A stretch of 64,000 nt of DNA from Pseudeuparius sepicola (Eukaryota; Arthropoda; Insecta; Coleoptera; Anthribidae), in assembly GCA_963920635.1 (NCBI GenBank), contig OY987300.1, forward strand, positions 60,116,915 through 60,180,914, written 5' to 3'. The position numbers were made by a program, and so were the translations under genes. The notes under the pieces were generated by a model that had not been told where the DNA came from, searched no databases, and saw only the letters and a list, made by a program, of their open reading frames with translations. Shown here piece after piece: positions 1-11,429 of the stretch. The stretch's first letter is position 1; every line of letters begins with the position of its first letter.

Positions 1-271
1 TCTTGTATGTTATTCAGAAATTGAGAGGTATTCAGAAATGTGCCTCACTTGCGGATACGGCGTTTCCATTTCAGTTAGAATAGAGTTCAGTGCCAGTGAA
101 CAACACAAGAAAAGAGTCTAAAACCAAGGCCAAGCCTAAAAAACGAATTTTATTGGTAAACTCAACTCTAAACTAAACATTAACATTTCTGTTGTACAGT
201 CCTGGCGGGGAAAATACCGTATTTTAGACCTTCCGGTACGGTATTTTCTGTTCCAAAAGTTGGCAACCCTG
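1..271. mobile_element. Possible hAT-like element terminus
   Basis: The stretch ends at 271 with GGCAACCCTG. Read on the minus strand this is CAGGGTTGCC, a typical start of insect hAT terminal repeats. Just inside it lies an imperfect hairpin (about 211-247) with arms AAAATACCGTA and TACGGTATTTT. If real, the element extends left out of the window, so its other end and target duplication cannot be seen. The ORFs on the minus strand here show no recognisable protein and are probably chance. Confidence 0.3.
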
Positions 272-1000
272 GGGAGTAGTCGCCGAGTCGAGGTCGTGCC
301 CCGAAAGTAAAAACAATAGTCGCCGCGTCGCGAAGTCATTCCAGATTTCGATAGGCAGATTTCGGACGGACGACACCACATATCCCGACCAAGGAAGGGG
401 ACATTGTAATAGTTCGTACAATAAATCACAAAGGAAGACAACGGCCTTTTATTTACCAAGCAGAGCATCGAAGGAAGTTATAAGCAGTCAACGGATCTTT
501 TACCGTGGCCCAAAGGTTTTGGGCCATTATAAGACCAACATTATTCTTTCCTCATTCTAATGATATCAGTGATGCCAAGTATGCCATTTTATTGGAGGAT
601 CTATGAATATAACAGGTACTTTGATTGTTAGTAAAAATTAATAATGGTTTCCATGATTTCTAAAAATTAGACTTGACAATGTTGTGTCTATAAGTGCAGA
701 ATATGTCAAATGAAACAAATTTATTTTATAGTTGTAATTGATTTACAGCAATTATTTCCACGAATTTAAGTAATCAGTATGGCAAATCAGTGCCGATTTT
801 GCTTATTTAAGAATTTGCCGCTATTGCACCTTGTTACCAGGTTCCTCAATCCATTTGTAATATGTATACTTGAACTTTCTTCCCTTGTTGAATGTATCTA
901 CCCAAAGAACTTTCACAGATTTCGGGATGGACTAATAAGATTAGGTCTAGTAGTTCTAATCATGTAGTTTTTGTCGTGTTCATTGTTCATTATAAAATTG
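272..1000. other. No recognisable gene
   Basis: The first 270 bases are GC-richer than average and the rest is AT-rich. I see no coding signature, terminal repeat or promoter. A 62-aa open frame at 779-967 has no recognisable motif. Confidence 0.5.
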
Positions 1001-1545
1001 GCGACGGTCACAGTCGCCTCACGGATGGGTGATCGCGGCTCTTTAAATTATACTTTTTGACGGGTTGTTTTTCCTCGGTCTTGCAGGCCTCGACAACTAA
1101 ATTCCGAAGCATCACGGGAGGCCCACTTTCCGAGAAGCCTAAATCCCAGGACACCCACCTTTCGTTACACCTATCTCTCGCCAGGCCCACGTTTGATATG
1201 GCAACACTGTGTTTTATCGATGACCTCGAAGCATCACGGGAGCCCCAGTTTCCGCGACGCTTAAATGCCACGAGGCCCACCTTCGGTTACGCTTAAATCC
1301 CAGGAGACCTACCTTTGATTCGTCAACGTTGTATTGCACAGATGGTTTATCCTGAGAATCAATAATAATGCTCCTTCTTTTTGCGGCGATATTATCGTGT
1401 GGCGAATGCGGTATTGCGAAGGAGGGCCTGTCGAGATGTGGGCCTGGCGAGAATTGGGAGTGCTGGGATTTAGATGTCGTGGTAGGTGGGCGTCGCTTAG
1501 CGCACTCCTAAATTCCACATTCGTTATAAGTTGAACTTCAGTGCT
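1001..1545. repeat. GC-rich degenerate tandem repeat block
   Basis: It opens with a short hairpin (GGCGAC / GTCGCC, 1001-1019). A unit starting GAAGCATCACGGGAG occurs at 1106 and again at 1228, a period of 122 bp. Phrases such as CTTAAATCCCAGGAGACC and CCCACCTTCGGTTACGC recur in degenerate form, and partly inverted copies lie at 1430-1510. The last ~32 bp (about 1508-1539) reappear in inverted orientation at 16,314-16,349, so this is probably the edge of a dispersed repeat. The overlapping ORFs on both strands are likely by-products of GC-rich repeats. Confidence 0.5.
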
Positions 1546-2476
1546 TTGCTATACCCAAATATCCGAGCAAACAACTATTATAATGCTTGTGTTTTGTGCT
1601 AAATTGTGTTTGAAATATTGACAAATTGATAGCCTTGTACTTTTTTCAACTAACCTCATTCATAAGTTGCTGATATAAAAATGCATAGTCAGCTGACATA
1701 TTTGCCCAAGATGATGGATACTACTTTAACTACAACAGTTACCAAAATGTTGGTATTATTTCCATTGGTATCTTCTCCAACTTATAAAATAGAAAATTTA
1801 TCTCACCTTGTGGATGGTTACGCTTTTATATAGTTTACATTATTCCAAAAGGATTAACGGGCATCGTTAAAAACTTGAGCCGTTGTATCAGTTGCAGCTT
1901 AAATCAACTATGCTATAGTTCTGGCGATAGCACAGCGCCGGCAAAATTAATTAGTGTTAAACTAGGGCGACTCTTTGTTACAAATTCCGCCAACCGGCAC
2001 CGGCGGTGTATTTATTTACTCAATTAAAGATTTCGTGCGATCGTGCGGATGCATCAGCAAATCCAATTTTGAGAAACTTCGGCCGCAATTCTTGTAATGA
2101 AAATTGTATTGTATGAAGGACAAAATTAATAAAGCTGGCGTATAGAGGAGCTTGCGGAAACTATAGGAAATTTGTTTGCATGTTGCAAGTGAATATAATT
2201 CCCAAAATCATTCCAAATATGGCTGGATAAAATTAATAAAATATCAATAGTCAATATGTAACTTACCGTGTCTATTCATGATACAACCAGCAAGTGTCTA
2301 TTAGATAAAGGTGCACACACCAAATAACTTTTATTTTACATTGTAAGACTCATGGATAATATGTGTGTTTACTAATTTCCATTTGTAACCAAAATCGAGC
2401 CAATAGAAACATGTGTCAATCATAAAAAAATCTTACCGAAATATATGCAAAATAGAAACACGGAATTTGGCACAGC
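1546..2476. other. Non-coding stretch, possibly regulatory
   Basis: No gene seen. About 1,920-2,110 is locally GC-rich and non-repetitive with homeodomain-type cores (AATTAATTAG, CAATTAAAG), the look of a conserved intronic or upstream element. Conservation cannot be judged from a single sequence. Confidence 0.3.
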
Positions 2477-2626
2477 TATAAAAGGGGTATATGGCGAGTA
2501 CGCGTCACTGCTGACTTCGACACACTGCATACAGCTGATAGTTTAATTTTTGAACCATCAATGTATCTTTAAAAGTCTGTATAAATAAATACTAGAACTT
2601 TCTGAAATCGAAAATTATAATCAAGG
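2477..2626 (+). promoter_or_regulatory. Candidate TATA promoter and non-coding first exon
   Basis: TATAAAAGG begins at 2477. An initiator-like CGTCACTG puts a start-site A at 2507, exactly 30 bp downstream, which is the usual insect spacing. About 118 bp later a plausible splice donor, AAG|GTAATA, lies after 2625. The only ATG between them opens a three-codon frame, so any exon would be untranslated leader. The pieces are individually common, and no downstream exon was found. Confidence 0.35.
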
Positions 2627-2699
2627 TAATACAGCTCGCCTACACCAGTTTCCTCTTTTTCCAGAAATATTCCGCGGGTCTCTGTAGGTCTCTGAATGC

Positions 2700-2995
2700 G
2701 AACTTTAAAAGCCCGCATTAAAAATTAATGCCGGAAAACGACGCAAAATTAAAAAATGGGCGGTCTGGAAAGCGTAAAACATACCCAGGTTTGTGTGAAA
2801 AGGTGGAACGCTGCCAGCAACGTTAATTGGGAGATGTGTTGTGCGGTTAAAATGTATAATTAAAATATAAGCGAGAATTGGAAAAGAATTCCCGACCTGA
2901 GAAGGGTGGAACGCTGCTAGCTGGGCAAACCACAAAGCAAATAATAATTCGATAAATTATGCGTTGTGTGGCAGAAATATAATATGTAAATTTTG
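2700..2995. repeat. Dispersed repeat, copy 1 of 2
   Basis: It shares a diverged but collinear pattern with 11,430-11,750: GGTGGAAC, then a short gap, then TATAATTAAAATATAAGCG followed by GATTGG or AATTGG, then ATAATTCGATAAATTA-like sequence. The copies are too diverged for end definition, and neither has an intact reading frame. Probably an old non-autonomous element. Confidence 0.45.
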
Positions 2996-3711
2996 CTCAT
3001 GCGTATTTATAAAGGTTAATTATGAAATAAGGATTATGTATATTTTTTTAGGGAGAGAATTTGGGTACCAAGGTTATAGTACAAAATTATTAAAATTCAT
3101 CTCGGAGGCGGTTTCATATTTTTTATGTTAGCATTTTCTCAATTTGATAAAAACGATGCATTCATTACATTTTGCCCCACGCACCTTTGTCTATCTCTGG
3201 ACGCAAAATAATTGCCTACAATTATTTAGTTTTTCGCTACTGTTCGTTTAAAAATAACGTGTTTTCAAGTCCGTTTTCGTCCCACGTGTAGACAGACGCC
3301 ACCTTACATTTCCAGCAGCCAGTAGGTCCAGGTTAGAGAGATGTGGAAAATGTAAATTCCTTCACTAGGGGAAGTCCAAGACCAGATAAGCACTTCTAAT
3401 TATAGCTTTGTTCCAACAATAATAATTCTGAACCAGTTATTCTAGAGAATCAGATTACAGAGAAGTAATTCCAGAACTGTTTCCAACCAATTAGATCGCT
3501 GAGAACCGGTTCAGAACTGTTCTTGGAACAAACCCAGTAAAGCACTGACTATCCCAAACACTGGTACATTTGAAAAATTTTCTATATTATTAACACGCTT
3601 TTAATAGCTTGACTTCTATGTAACTCTAGTTTTGTACTTCTAACTGTTGCCATATCGATCTGACATTTTGCAAACTTCATAGTCATCAATCAAAATAAAA
3701 TAAATAATACA
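2996..3711. other. No recognisable gene
   Basis: AT-rich single-copy DNA. Around 3,420-3,540 the words AATTCTGAACCAGTTATTC and GAACCGGTTCAGAACTG form a weak local inverted pattern. Nothing else seen. Confidence 0.4.
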
Positions 3712-3995
3712 CGCTCATGGAAACCAGCCCATATTATTTTATGAAACTACAATACCTAATCAATTAATACATTTTCAATAAAAACGATGTTAAAAAATAA
3801 TTATACTGGTCCTATTTACAAACAAAACTTTATCATACTAAAAGGTAGAAAGAATTTGAAGAAGTATATTGAGACTAGTTATATTGAGATTTAGCTTGTT
3901 AAATATTTACCTGTGAAACGAAATCCCGAGCTCTTGCTTTCCACTTCTGCTTTTTCAACCAAACGCTGAACAACGCTGAACAATTCACCATCGTA
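3712..3995 (+). repeat. Dispersed repeat, copy 1 of 2 (partner 39,243-39,515)
   Basis: It aligns in the same orientation with 39,243-39,515. Shared words include AAACCAGCCCATATT, TTTCAATAAAAACGATG, GCTTGTTAAATATTTA and CCAAACGCTGAACAA. Copies differ by point changes and small indels (the CGCTGAACAA phrase is tandem here and single in the partner). No reading frame and no terminal repeats seen, so the class is unknown. Confidence 0.65.
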
Positions 3996-4528
3996 AGAAT
4001 ACCTATATTTTTCTGTTAATCACTGTTACTTTTAATTCACTTTTAATTCACGAAATTAACTCACAACGTACTCGCTTTGTCTGCCACATATAAAATGGCC
4101 GCCGTTCAAAACGACGTAACAAAATCTTTACACGGCAGGGTAGGCAAGCGCGGTGACCTCTCTCTTTCCTTGTCTAAGATTATGGGGTATATTCTGTGGT
4201 TATAGGTATGTCAGTTTCTGGCGTTTATAATTGTCCCATATTATAAATATCCAGCTTTATTGCCATTTACGTTCTTCTTACGGTAGGTAACGACTTTACG
4301 GTCCTTATTTCGCAGTTTTGTCATCTTACCAGAGCTTCTATAGGTAGATTTGTTTGTGATCACACGAAATTTCCATGCTTATGAAGAAAACCGTATGCAT
4401 AAACCATTACGTAAATTGTAGCAAAATAAACACTATTTTGGAATAATGTTACGTTCTGTTCAACCAGTTGAAGAAGCGAGAATTTTCGATAATATTTTGT
4501 AACGGAAGCAAGAAAGAAAATAGAATTT
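3996..4528. other. No gene; contains a short motif shared in inverse at 38.98 kb
   Basis: A 22-bp phrase CCTCTCTCTTTCCTTGTCTAAG-like at about 4,158 recurs inverted at about 38,977, next to the partner of the preceding repeat. This suggests both lie within one larger decayed element. The region also has a moderately GC-rich patch at 4,080-4,150. Confidence 0.35.
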
Positions 4529-4650
4529 GTTGTAAACTTATTGGAGTGATACAGATAACTACCGAGTACCTATATTTGAACAAAAATCGAAGTAATTTTG
4601 CTACCAAAACATATAAAATAGCTAGAGGTGAACTTCCTGAAAAAATACAT
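4529..4650 (+). repeat. Uninterrupted copy of the hAT-like element's insertion site
   Basis: This ~120-bp sequence matches the two flanks of the large element at 5,366-11,248 joined together. Its first part matches 5,297-5,365 and its second part matches 11,249-11,310. It contains GAAGTAATTTTGCTA without interruption, which is the site before insertion plus one target copy. It is therefore a natural empty-site control in the same window. It is itself part of a local duplication of unknown nature. Confidence 0.75.
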
Positions 4651-5365
4651 TTGTTTAAAGCCCCAAAAAGGAACCAATGGTCCACTATATAAAGAAGAAA
4701 CTAAAAAATCCAATACGTTCTATACTTACTTACACTATTATAGCTAGCCATGGACTTAATTTCAAACCAAAAGGTATAAAAATACTCTTTAGCCTGCTTT
4801 TTAGACTCGCTTTTCTTAAGAAAATATATCTATGTTACCTAGCTTGTCCTTGTCAAATTAAAGGGACATAAGATACAATCATTTTATTTTATTTTGGATG
4901 TTAAATTCATTGCAACAAATACGTTTGCATGTTTTTATTTTATAAGATCCAACAGCAATGGCGTTTTCAGCATTAAACTACCCTGTCGTGTAGCGCCAGT
5001 GACGATCGCTTGAAACAGCGCTAAGGATTTTCATATACTGTTGGTCCAGATATAACTTATATAAAATTCTACTCAACAGACAAATAATGAGTGCACTATT
5101 TTCTGTTATGTTACTCAAATTGTAATTGTGGTAGGTATTAAATTAAGATACCTTTCTCTTGACCAAATTCAAACTCAAACCTGTCAAAAAGAACTAAAAT
5201 AGCCCTAATTACATTATATAATTAATCAAATTTTGCTTTAATGTCTCTCTTAATAAAGTTACAGAGATATCAGTTAGGTAAATTACCGCTCGGAGTTGTA
5301 AATTTATTGGAGTGATACAGATACCTACCGAGTACCTATATTTGAACAAAAATCGAAGTAATTTT
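4651..5365. other. No gene; left flank of the hAT-like element
   Basis: AT-rich DNA with two short open frames that have no motifs. The last ~70 bases are the second copy of the 4,529-4,650 repeat and end in the 8-bp target duplication GTAATTTT (5,358-5,365). Confidence 0.5.
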
Positions 5366-5373
5366 TAGAGTTG

Positions 5374-5526
5374 CCGCGAGACACGAGACACGAGACGTCT
5401 CGTCTCGTCTCGTCTCGAAGCCGTTTTGTCTCGTCTCGAGAGCATTTTGTCTCGAATTTCGAGACGAGACGAGACGAGATAAAATCCTTCGAGACAAGCT
5501 CGAGACGAGACGAGACGAGACATCTC
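5374..5526. repeat. Subterminal CGAGAC array, left
   Basis: Multiple CGAGA/TCTCG pentamers occur in both orientations, forming several overlapping palindromes (e.g. CGAGACGTCTCG). hAT transposases are known to bind short subterminal repeats. A role as transposase-binding sites is inferred. Confidence 0.7.
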
Positions 5527-6074
5527 GAAAAATTGTAATGACTTATACGACTGGAAATAATATTTTAAATTTTAATTAATAAAAAACAACATCGAAGGTG
5601 TGATCTGGCAATACCAATGATCTGTACTTATACCTAGATCCATAATCCAATATACACAACTTCGTCCTCAACATTTTAATATTTATTTACAAACTTTTTT
5701 CAGAGTTGCAACTTTTCTAATGTGACAAATAATGAAAGCACTTATTTTTTTGCAACGAATATGTTACCGTGAAAGACCGAAATTAATGAATGTCGGCATT
5801 CGACAAAATGCTTGGTGGAAGACCGAGTATTTATTAATTTTATCATACGTTCGGTATTACCGGTATATGTCAACAAACACATATAAGCTTCGGTGGATGT
5901 CGAAAACGACAGTGATCAGTAATGAAAAATACACCAACCCAATACCGAGACGCGATAAATAATACATAAATAATAATAGAAAATAAAGAATTTCTGAATT
6001 TTTCTGGCAACTTGAAAAAGTTGTCTGTTAATCAGTTTGGTGGCCAAAAACCCAATTAAAATTAAATGAAAGAT

Positions 6075-8983
6075 TGTAACGGATTTTTCCATTTCAAAAT
6101 CCGTTACTCGTTTTTTATATTTTGTTATTAACATAAAGTTATTATTTTCGAACATATCTCATAATATCTCATACTTAATAACTAATTTATTCTTCGTACA
6201 GTTTCAATTCATTTATAACATTGTATTCAATTTTATTACCACTTTTTCAAATTTTAAAATTTCAAATAATTCAAATTTTCGCGCGCCATATACTTTCGCC
6301 TAGCCTCGAACCCTGGCATATTCAAAATGCGAAAATTCAAGTGTGTGTTTACATTTCAGCAGATATGTAGTTAAAGATCTGTATTATGAATTACTCGATT
6401 TTTCGGTTCTGTTGATGCATAATTTGAACATAAATACTGTTTAGTTGATTAAATGCGTGTCTTGCTAAAACCTGATTGGTCGGATGACGTAGGTCCTGCC
6501 AGCGATCGGCCGGTAGGGTCCGACCTGAGGGGAGTTTGCTCCCGTCCTGGTTGGTGTCGAGTCGCGCGGAGGCGTCTGCCCATTTCCCGCCAAATTTTCG
6601 GCATTTTCGGCTTTTATCTAGTTAAATTTTTGCCATCGGTGATTTATTTGAGTGATTTTGTATCTTAATATCGGGGATTGACTTCGTGTGACTAATATTT
6701 TTGCATTTTTCTCTTTTCTATGTCCACGGCGTCGTGAGGCAGCGACGCTTGCCCGAGGCGTTTCCTTTTTGGCTGCGTAGCTGAGGAAGCGCGGGACACA
6801 GCAAGCAGGTGGTGGCTGTTTCTCCTGGAAAACCCCACAGGTGAGTAATTTCTTTTGATTTTTGCTTAGTTCAGCAACTTTACTACTCACCTGTGGCGTT
6901 TTTTTGACGTGCTATTTTTTTGAAGGACTCATTTCGTCCGGGGCCCCGGCCATCTAATTTGTATAACAATCCTAGGTTTGCTATACTTGGGTCTGTCCAA
7001 TAAATTCCTGTTACCTTCGTTAAATATACAAGATTTATTTAGCACAAATTTGAGACTCACCATTTTGATTTGACAACTTTTAAAAGACAACTATAAATAA
7101 TTAAATCAACTTTAGCATGAAGTTAAATTTTAGATACAAATTGCAAGTTAAATTTTTGTTAAAAATTGGTTTGAGAACAAATAAAAAGATTAAATGGCTT
7201 TACAATTAAACTGACTGTTCAGCTTCTATTATGATTCACTCTGAATCTTAAGTTTGAACTGCGTCTTCAGTCGCTTACGCTCAAACGAGGCTCGTAGAAG
7301 TGTGGGGCGTGGCTAGGGCTTCCTCCGGTCCTTGTCTGCTCAAATATGCGTTGCAGATGTTGAGGCTAGCAGATATCTCAGGGCGTCGCCGAAGTAGAGC
7401 TGACCAGGAGTCAACACCTATGCCAACGCAACTCCACTCGATGCCTACGCAACTCTCGTCACGTTGTTCCGTCGTCAGAGGGCTGTGATCGTAGCGTCCT
7501 CAGAGATGGTGTGCAAGCATGAACAGATCAGAAAGAAAGTAGCATTAGACAAGGTCTAAGCCTTTTACAGAAATTTATAAACCAATAGGTTACGATTAAT
7601 ATTTAAAATTGAATTATGATACTAAAGTTATTAAATATTGACAAATGATGAAAATTAAACGTTTAGAACTATACTAAACTAAGGGGAACTATGCATAGTT
7701 TTTTAAATTTTATAGATAATATTACTGAACTGACCGGAATAGCAAAGTGCTTAATATTTAATAAGAAGAAAAAAATTTTGAGAATGCTCCAACCCGAATT
7801 CTTGAAATTTAAGAAATTTTAATACTTATTTAACGCGAAGTTTATTTGAGACTTGAACGGTAAAATAGAGAAACTAAGAAAGCTGATAAACTTAAGGCAA
7901 TACGAATTTATTAGGAAAGTGAAAATATCGGTATCAGATTCACTTGAGTGGCCCGGTACCACAGAATCGAGACCTAACTCGAAAAATAAGAAAGTAACGT
8001 GTGACCAATGTGACCAAAACTTGAATATATTCAACAAGATAACAGCCGCAAGATGGTGGGTATTCAAAAAAAGGACAATGCTATGTTTTTGAGTTAAAGA
8101 TGGCCGGGGCCCCGGACGAAATGAGTCCTTCAAAAAAATAGCACGTCAAAAAAACGCCACAGGTGAGTAGTAAAGTTGCTGAACTAAGCAAAAATCAAAA
8201 GAAATTACTCACCTGTGGGGTTTTCCAGGAGAAACAGCCACCACCTGCTTGCTGTGTCCCGCGCTTCCTCAGCTACGCAGCCAAAAAGGAAACGCCTCGG
8301 GCAAGCGTCGCTGCCTCACGACGCCGTGGACATAGAAAAGAGAAAAACGCAAAAATATTAGTCACACGAAGTCAATCCCCGATATTAAGATACAAAATCA
8401 CTCAAATAAATCACCGATGGCAAAAATTTAACTAGATAAAAGCCGAAAATGCCGAAAATTTTGCGGGAAATGGGCAGACGCCTCCGCGCGACTCGACACC
8501 AACCAGAACGGGAGCAAACTCCCCTCAGGTCGGACCCTACCGGCCGATCGCTGGCAGGACCTACATCATCCGACCAATCAGATTTTAGCAAGACACGCAT
8601 TTAATCAACTAAACAGTATTTATGTTCAAATTATGCATCAACAGAACCGAAAAATCGAGTAATTCATAATACAGATCTTTAACTACATACCTGCTGAAAT
8701 GTAAACACACACTTGAATTTTCGTATTTTGAATATGCCAGGGTTCGAGGCTAGGCGAAAGTACACGGCCATTTCCGTAAATGGCGCGCGAAAATTTGAAT
8801 TATTTGAAATTTTAAAATTTGAAAAAGTGGTAATAAAATTGAATACAATGTTATAAATGAATTGAAACTGTACGAAGAATAAATTAGTTATTAAGTATGA
8901 GATATGTTCGAAAATAATGACTTTATGTTAATAACAAAATTAAAAAACGAGTAACGGATTTTGAAATGGAAAAATCCGTTACA
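6075..8983. mobile_element. Foldback element with ~880-bp inverted arms, 4-bp TSD
   Basis: Arms 6,075-6,955 and 8,098-8,983 are near-identical inverted copies around a 1.14-kb unique spacer. The ends are TGTAACGGATTTTTCC and the flanks are a perfect AGAT duplication (6,071-6,074 and 8,984-8,987). Each tip is itself a hairpin (GTAACGGATTTT / AAAATCCGTTAC). Each arm has a GC-rich half that gives mirrored 71-aa and 90-aa open frames; these are probably non-coding, since they appear only as arm copies and match nothing I recognise. A smaller inverted pair, CCACAGGTGAGTA and TACTCACCTGTGG, lies inside each arm. No transposase is seen. The spacer (6,956-8,097) has a GC-rich patch at 7,260-7,520 of unknown origin. 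Confidence 0.8.
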
Positions 8984-9178
8984 AGATAAGTTTAGGTTTT
9001 CGTTAATTTAATGCCAAATATAGCGACAACTTTTTTAAATCAAAAAGCTTGTCCCATGAAATGTTCATAAAAGTTTTCATTTAATAAAAAATGTTTATTT
9101 TCAACATACACCATATATGAGTGCATGCTGAATGTCGACATTCGCCGGTGTTAGTTAGAAATATTAATGTTTCACCTA

Positions 9179-10440
9179 CAGGGTGACCAACTTTAAAACT
9201 GTACAAATCCGTAAAATCTTCATTTTTGGAGATAATCACCTAAACTTTCTTTTGTTTGAAAGGCCTTCAAAAACCGCTTCTTTTGACCTTCCTGCCATTT
9301 TCAAAATGCAAATCCTGGGCCGGCTGCAATTTTTTTATACCCCTGATTTTAACGAAAACCATTTAGCGATTTTTTTATTTAAAATCTGACCACACAGCGC
9401 TAATCAGAACACCCCAAAACCCCCATATACCAAATTTGAACAAAAAGTATACAGGGAGTTCCATTCCGTAGGGTATCAAAGTTGAGCAAAATAGGAATTT
9501 TAAAGACATCTGGCGAGTCAAGTGTGCCATGGAATCCCTTCAAAACAGTTGCATGGTCAACAGGACCACTCAAAATGTTGGTGTGAAAAGATTTACTACA
9601 AAAATATACAGGGTATTTTTCTCTGAGCCATCTCAAAATTCTGAATTTTTATTAAACTTTATACTGGTCAGAAGTGCTTTGGAATTATTGAAAAAATATT
9701 AATAAACACAAAAGTAATTCATTTCTTTACAAAATTCCAACCAACAAATAAAAACAATTTAAATTATTAGAACTTTCTCAACAAAGTCACTGTCTAAGAT
9801 GATACATTTTCTGTGCGTTTCCAGTTGTGGCACATCAGCCACAAGCCACATTAACTGATATGGACTTACTGACTGGCAGGCTTCTGTATTTTTTAGATTT
9901 AGTTCGTTTATAGTATGTGGAACGGTTTTGATATACTCGATTTTTGACCCGTATAAAGTTCCAAAAATTCAGTAATTTGAGATGGCGCAGATAAGGACAC
10001 TCTGTATATTTTGTATTGGACCTTTTCACACCAATACCTTGAGTGGTCCTGTTGACCATTCAACTGTTTTGAGGGGATTCCATGGCACACTTGACTTGGC
10101 AGATGTCTTTAAAATTCCTATTTTGCTCAACTTTGACACCCTGCATAATGAAACTCCCTGTATATTTTTTATTCAGATTTAATATATAAGGGTTCTGGGA
10201 AGTTCTGATTAACGCTGTGGGATCAGATTTTAAATAAAAAAATCGCCAAATGGTTTTCGAGAAAATCGGGGGTATAAAAAAATCGCAGCCGGCCTTGGAT
10301 TTTCATTTTGAAAATGGCAGGAAGTTCAAAACAAGCGGTTTTTGAAGGCCTTTCAAACAAAAAAAAGTTTAGGCGATTATCTCCAGAAATGAAGATTTTA
10401 CGGATTTGGATTTGTACAGTTTTAAAGTTGGATACCCTGT
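9179..10440. mobile_element. CAGGG foldback/MITE, TA target site
   Basis: The left end CAGGGTGACCAACTTTAAAA and the inverted right end CAGGGTATCCAACTTTAAAA are flanked by TA on both sides (9,177-9,178; 10,441-10,442). The arms, each about 480 bp, stay alignable almost throughout with many substitutions, so the element is old. The interior (about 9,656-9,955) is AT-rich and non-coding. The TA duplication fits the Tc1/mariner superfamily. Mirrored short ORFs with an LLNFDTL phrase are arm shadows with no known family. Confidence 0.75.
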
Positions 10441-11085
10441 ATACAAGGTGATTTATTCATAAATACATTAATTTTAACCACGTCATCAGGGAGGTACAAA
10501 TATGCCGAAGACGCAAAAAAAAATTAACTGCATGTTTAAATAATGGGGCAAATTATCCCAAATCCCACGTAACGAGGCGCACCTGAACGCATGCGACTAC
10601 GGTTAGCTGCAGCACATGGCACCGGCCGCGACGTTGCCCTTAATTATTGATAATTTAAATACGAAAAAATATTCAGTTTATTAATTTACCTAGTTGATAT
10701 GACAATAACAGGGTGTTAGCACACCTTGGCCTTGGCCTGTTCAGCATCTAACTCGAGAGACCCTTATCACTACACTTTTCACAGAACCCGCTATAACAAT
10801 ACAAGAGGCCTTCATAATCACACGCACAAAACGCACTCAGTGTCTACAAACAGAGGCTGGAAAATACTGAAACTGTTTCCGAAAATTCGATAGATTTAGG
10901 AGATTTAAGACAAAAGTTTTATTAAAAACAACGGGCTCGTCCCAGCTCGTCCCTTCTATTTTTGAGGTCCCTGAACACGAATCTGACCTTAGTTTTTGGC
11001 TCTCGGACATACAGAAATATTTTTAAATTTCCAAACGACTTATTAGATATTATTATTATTATTACTATTATTATTATAAAACAAA

Positions 11086-11244
11086 ACAACTCGAGATAAA
11101 CGAGACAAAACGAGACGAGACGAGACAACGTCTGTCTCGTCTCGTCTCGACCATTGTCTCGTCTCGTCTCGAAAAAGATTATCTCGAAATTTCGAGACGA
11201 GACGAGACAAGGCCTTATCTCGTCTCGTCTCGTCTCGTGGCAAC
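11086..11244. repeat. Subterminal CGAGAC array, right
   Basis: Mirror partner of the array at 5,374-5,526: the same CGAGAC/GTCTCG pentamers in both orientations, ending at GGCAACTCTA. The (TTA)n tract just inside it (about 11,049-11,080) is a microsatellite. Confidence 0.7.
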
Positions 11245-11429
11245 TCTAGTAATTTTGCTATCAAAACATATAAAATAGCTGGATGTGAACTTCCTGAAAA
11301 ATATATATTCGTATACCTGCAGTTTTCTGGTCCGCTTAAGTGATATTCAGCGTTACGAAGCCAGAACGAAGAGTGACTAAAATATAATTAAGGCAATATA
11401 GGTAGCTCCCTACTTGTTTCTCCCTTCTT

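Larger units (their letters stand above)
5366..11248. mobile_element. Non-autonomous hAT-like element with nested insertions
   Basis: The left end is TAGAGTTGCCGCGAGAC and the right end, read inverted, is TAGAGTTGCCACGAGAC. Both are flanked by a perfect 8-bp duplication GTAATTTT (5,358-5,365 and 11,249-11,256). The start YAGNG, the GTTGCC core and the 8-bp duplication are those of hAT transposons. The uninterrupted site at 4,529-4,650 confirms the boundaries. No transposase was found, so movement must have relied on one supplied in trans. The interior holds subterminal CGAGAC arrays at both ends, a foldback element (6,075-8,983), a CAGGG foldback (9,179-10,440) and AT-rich filler. The original element was probably only about 1.7 kb before the nested insertions. 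Confidence 0.8.

Noticed and set aside
6453..8600. 71-aa and 90-aa ORFs mirrored in both foldback arms
   Set aside because: Duplicated only because the arms are inverted copies; no motif, and the GC-rich context makes chance frames likely.
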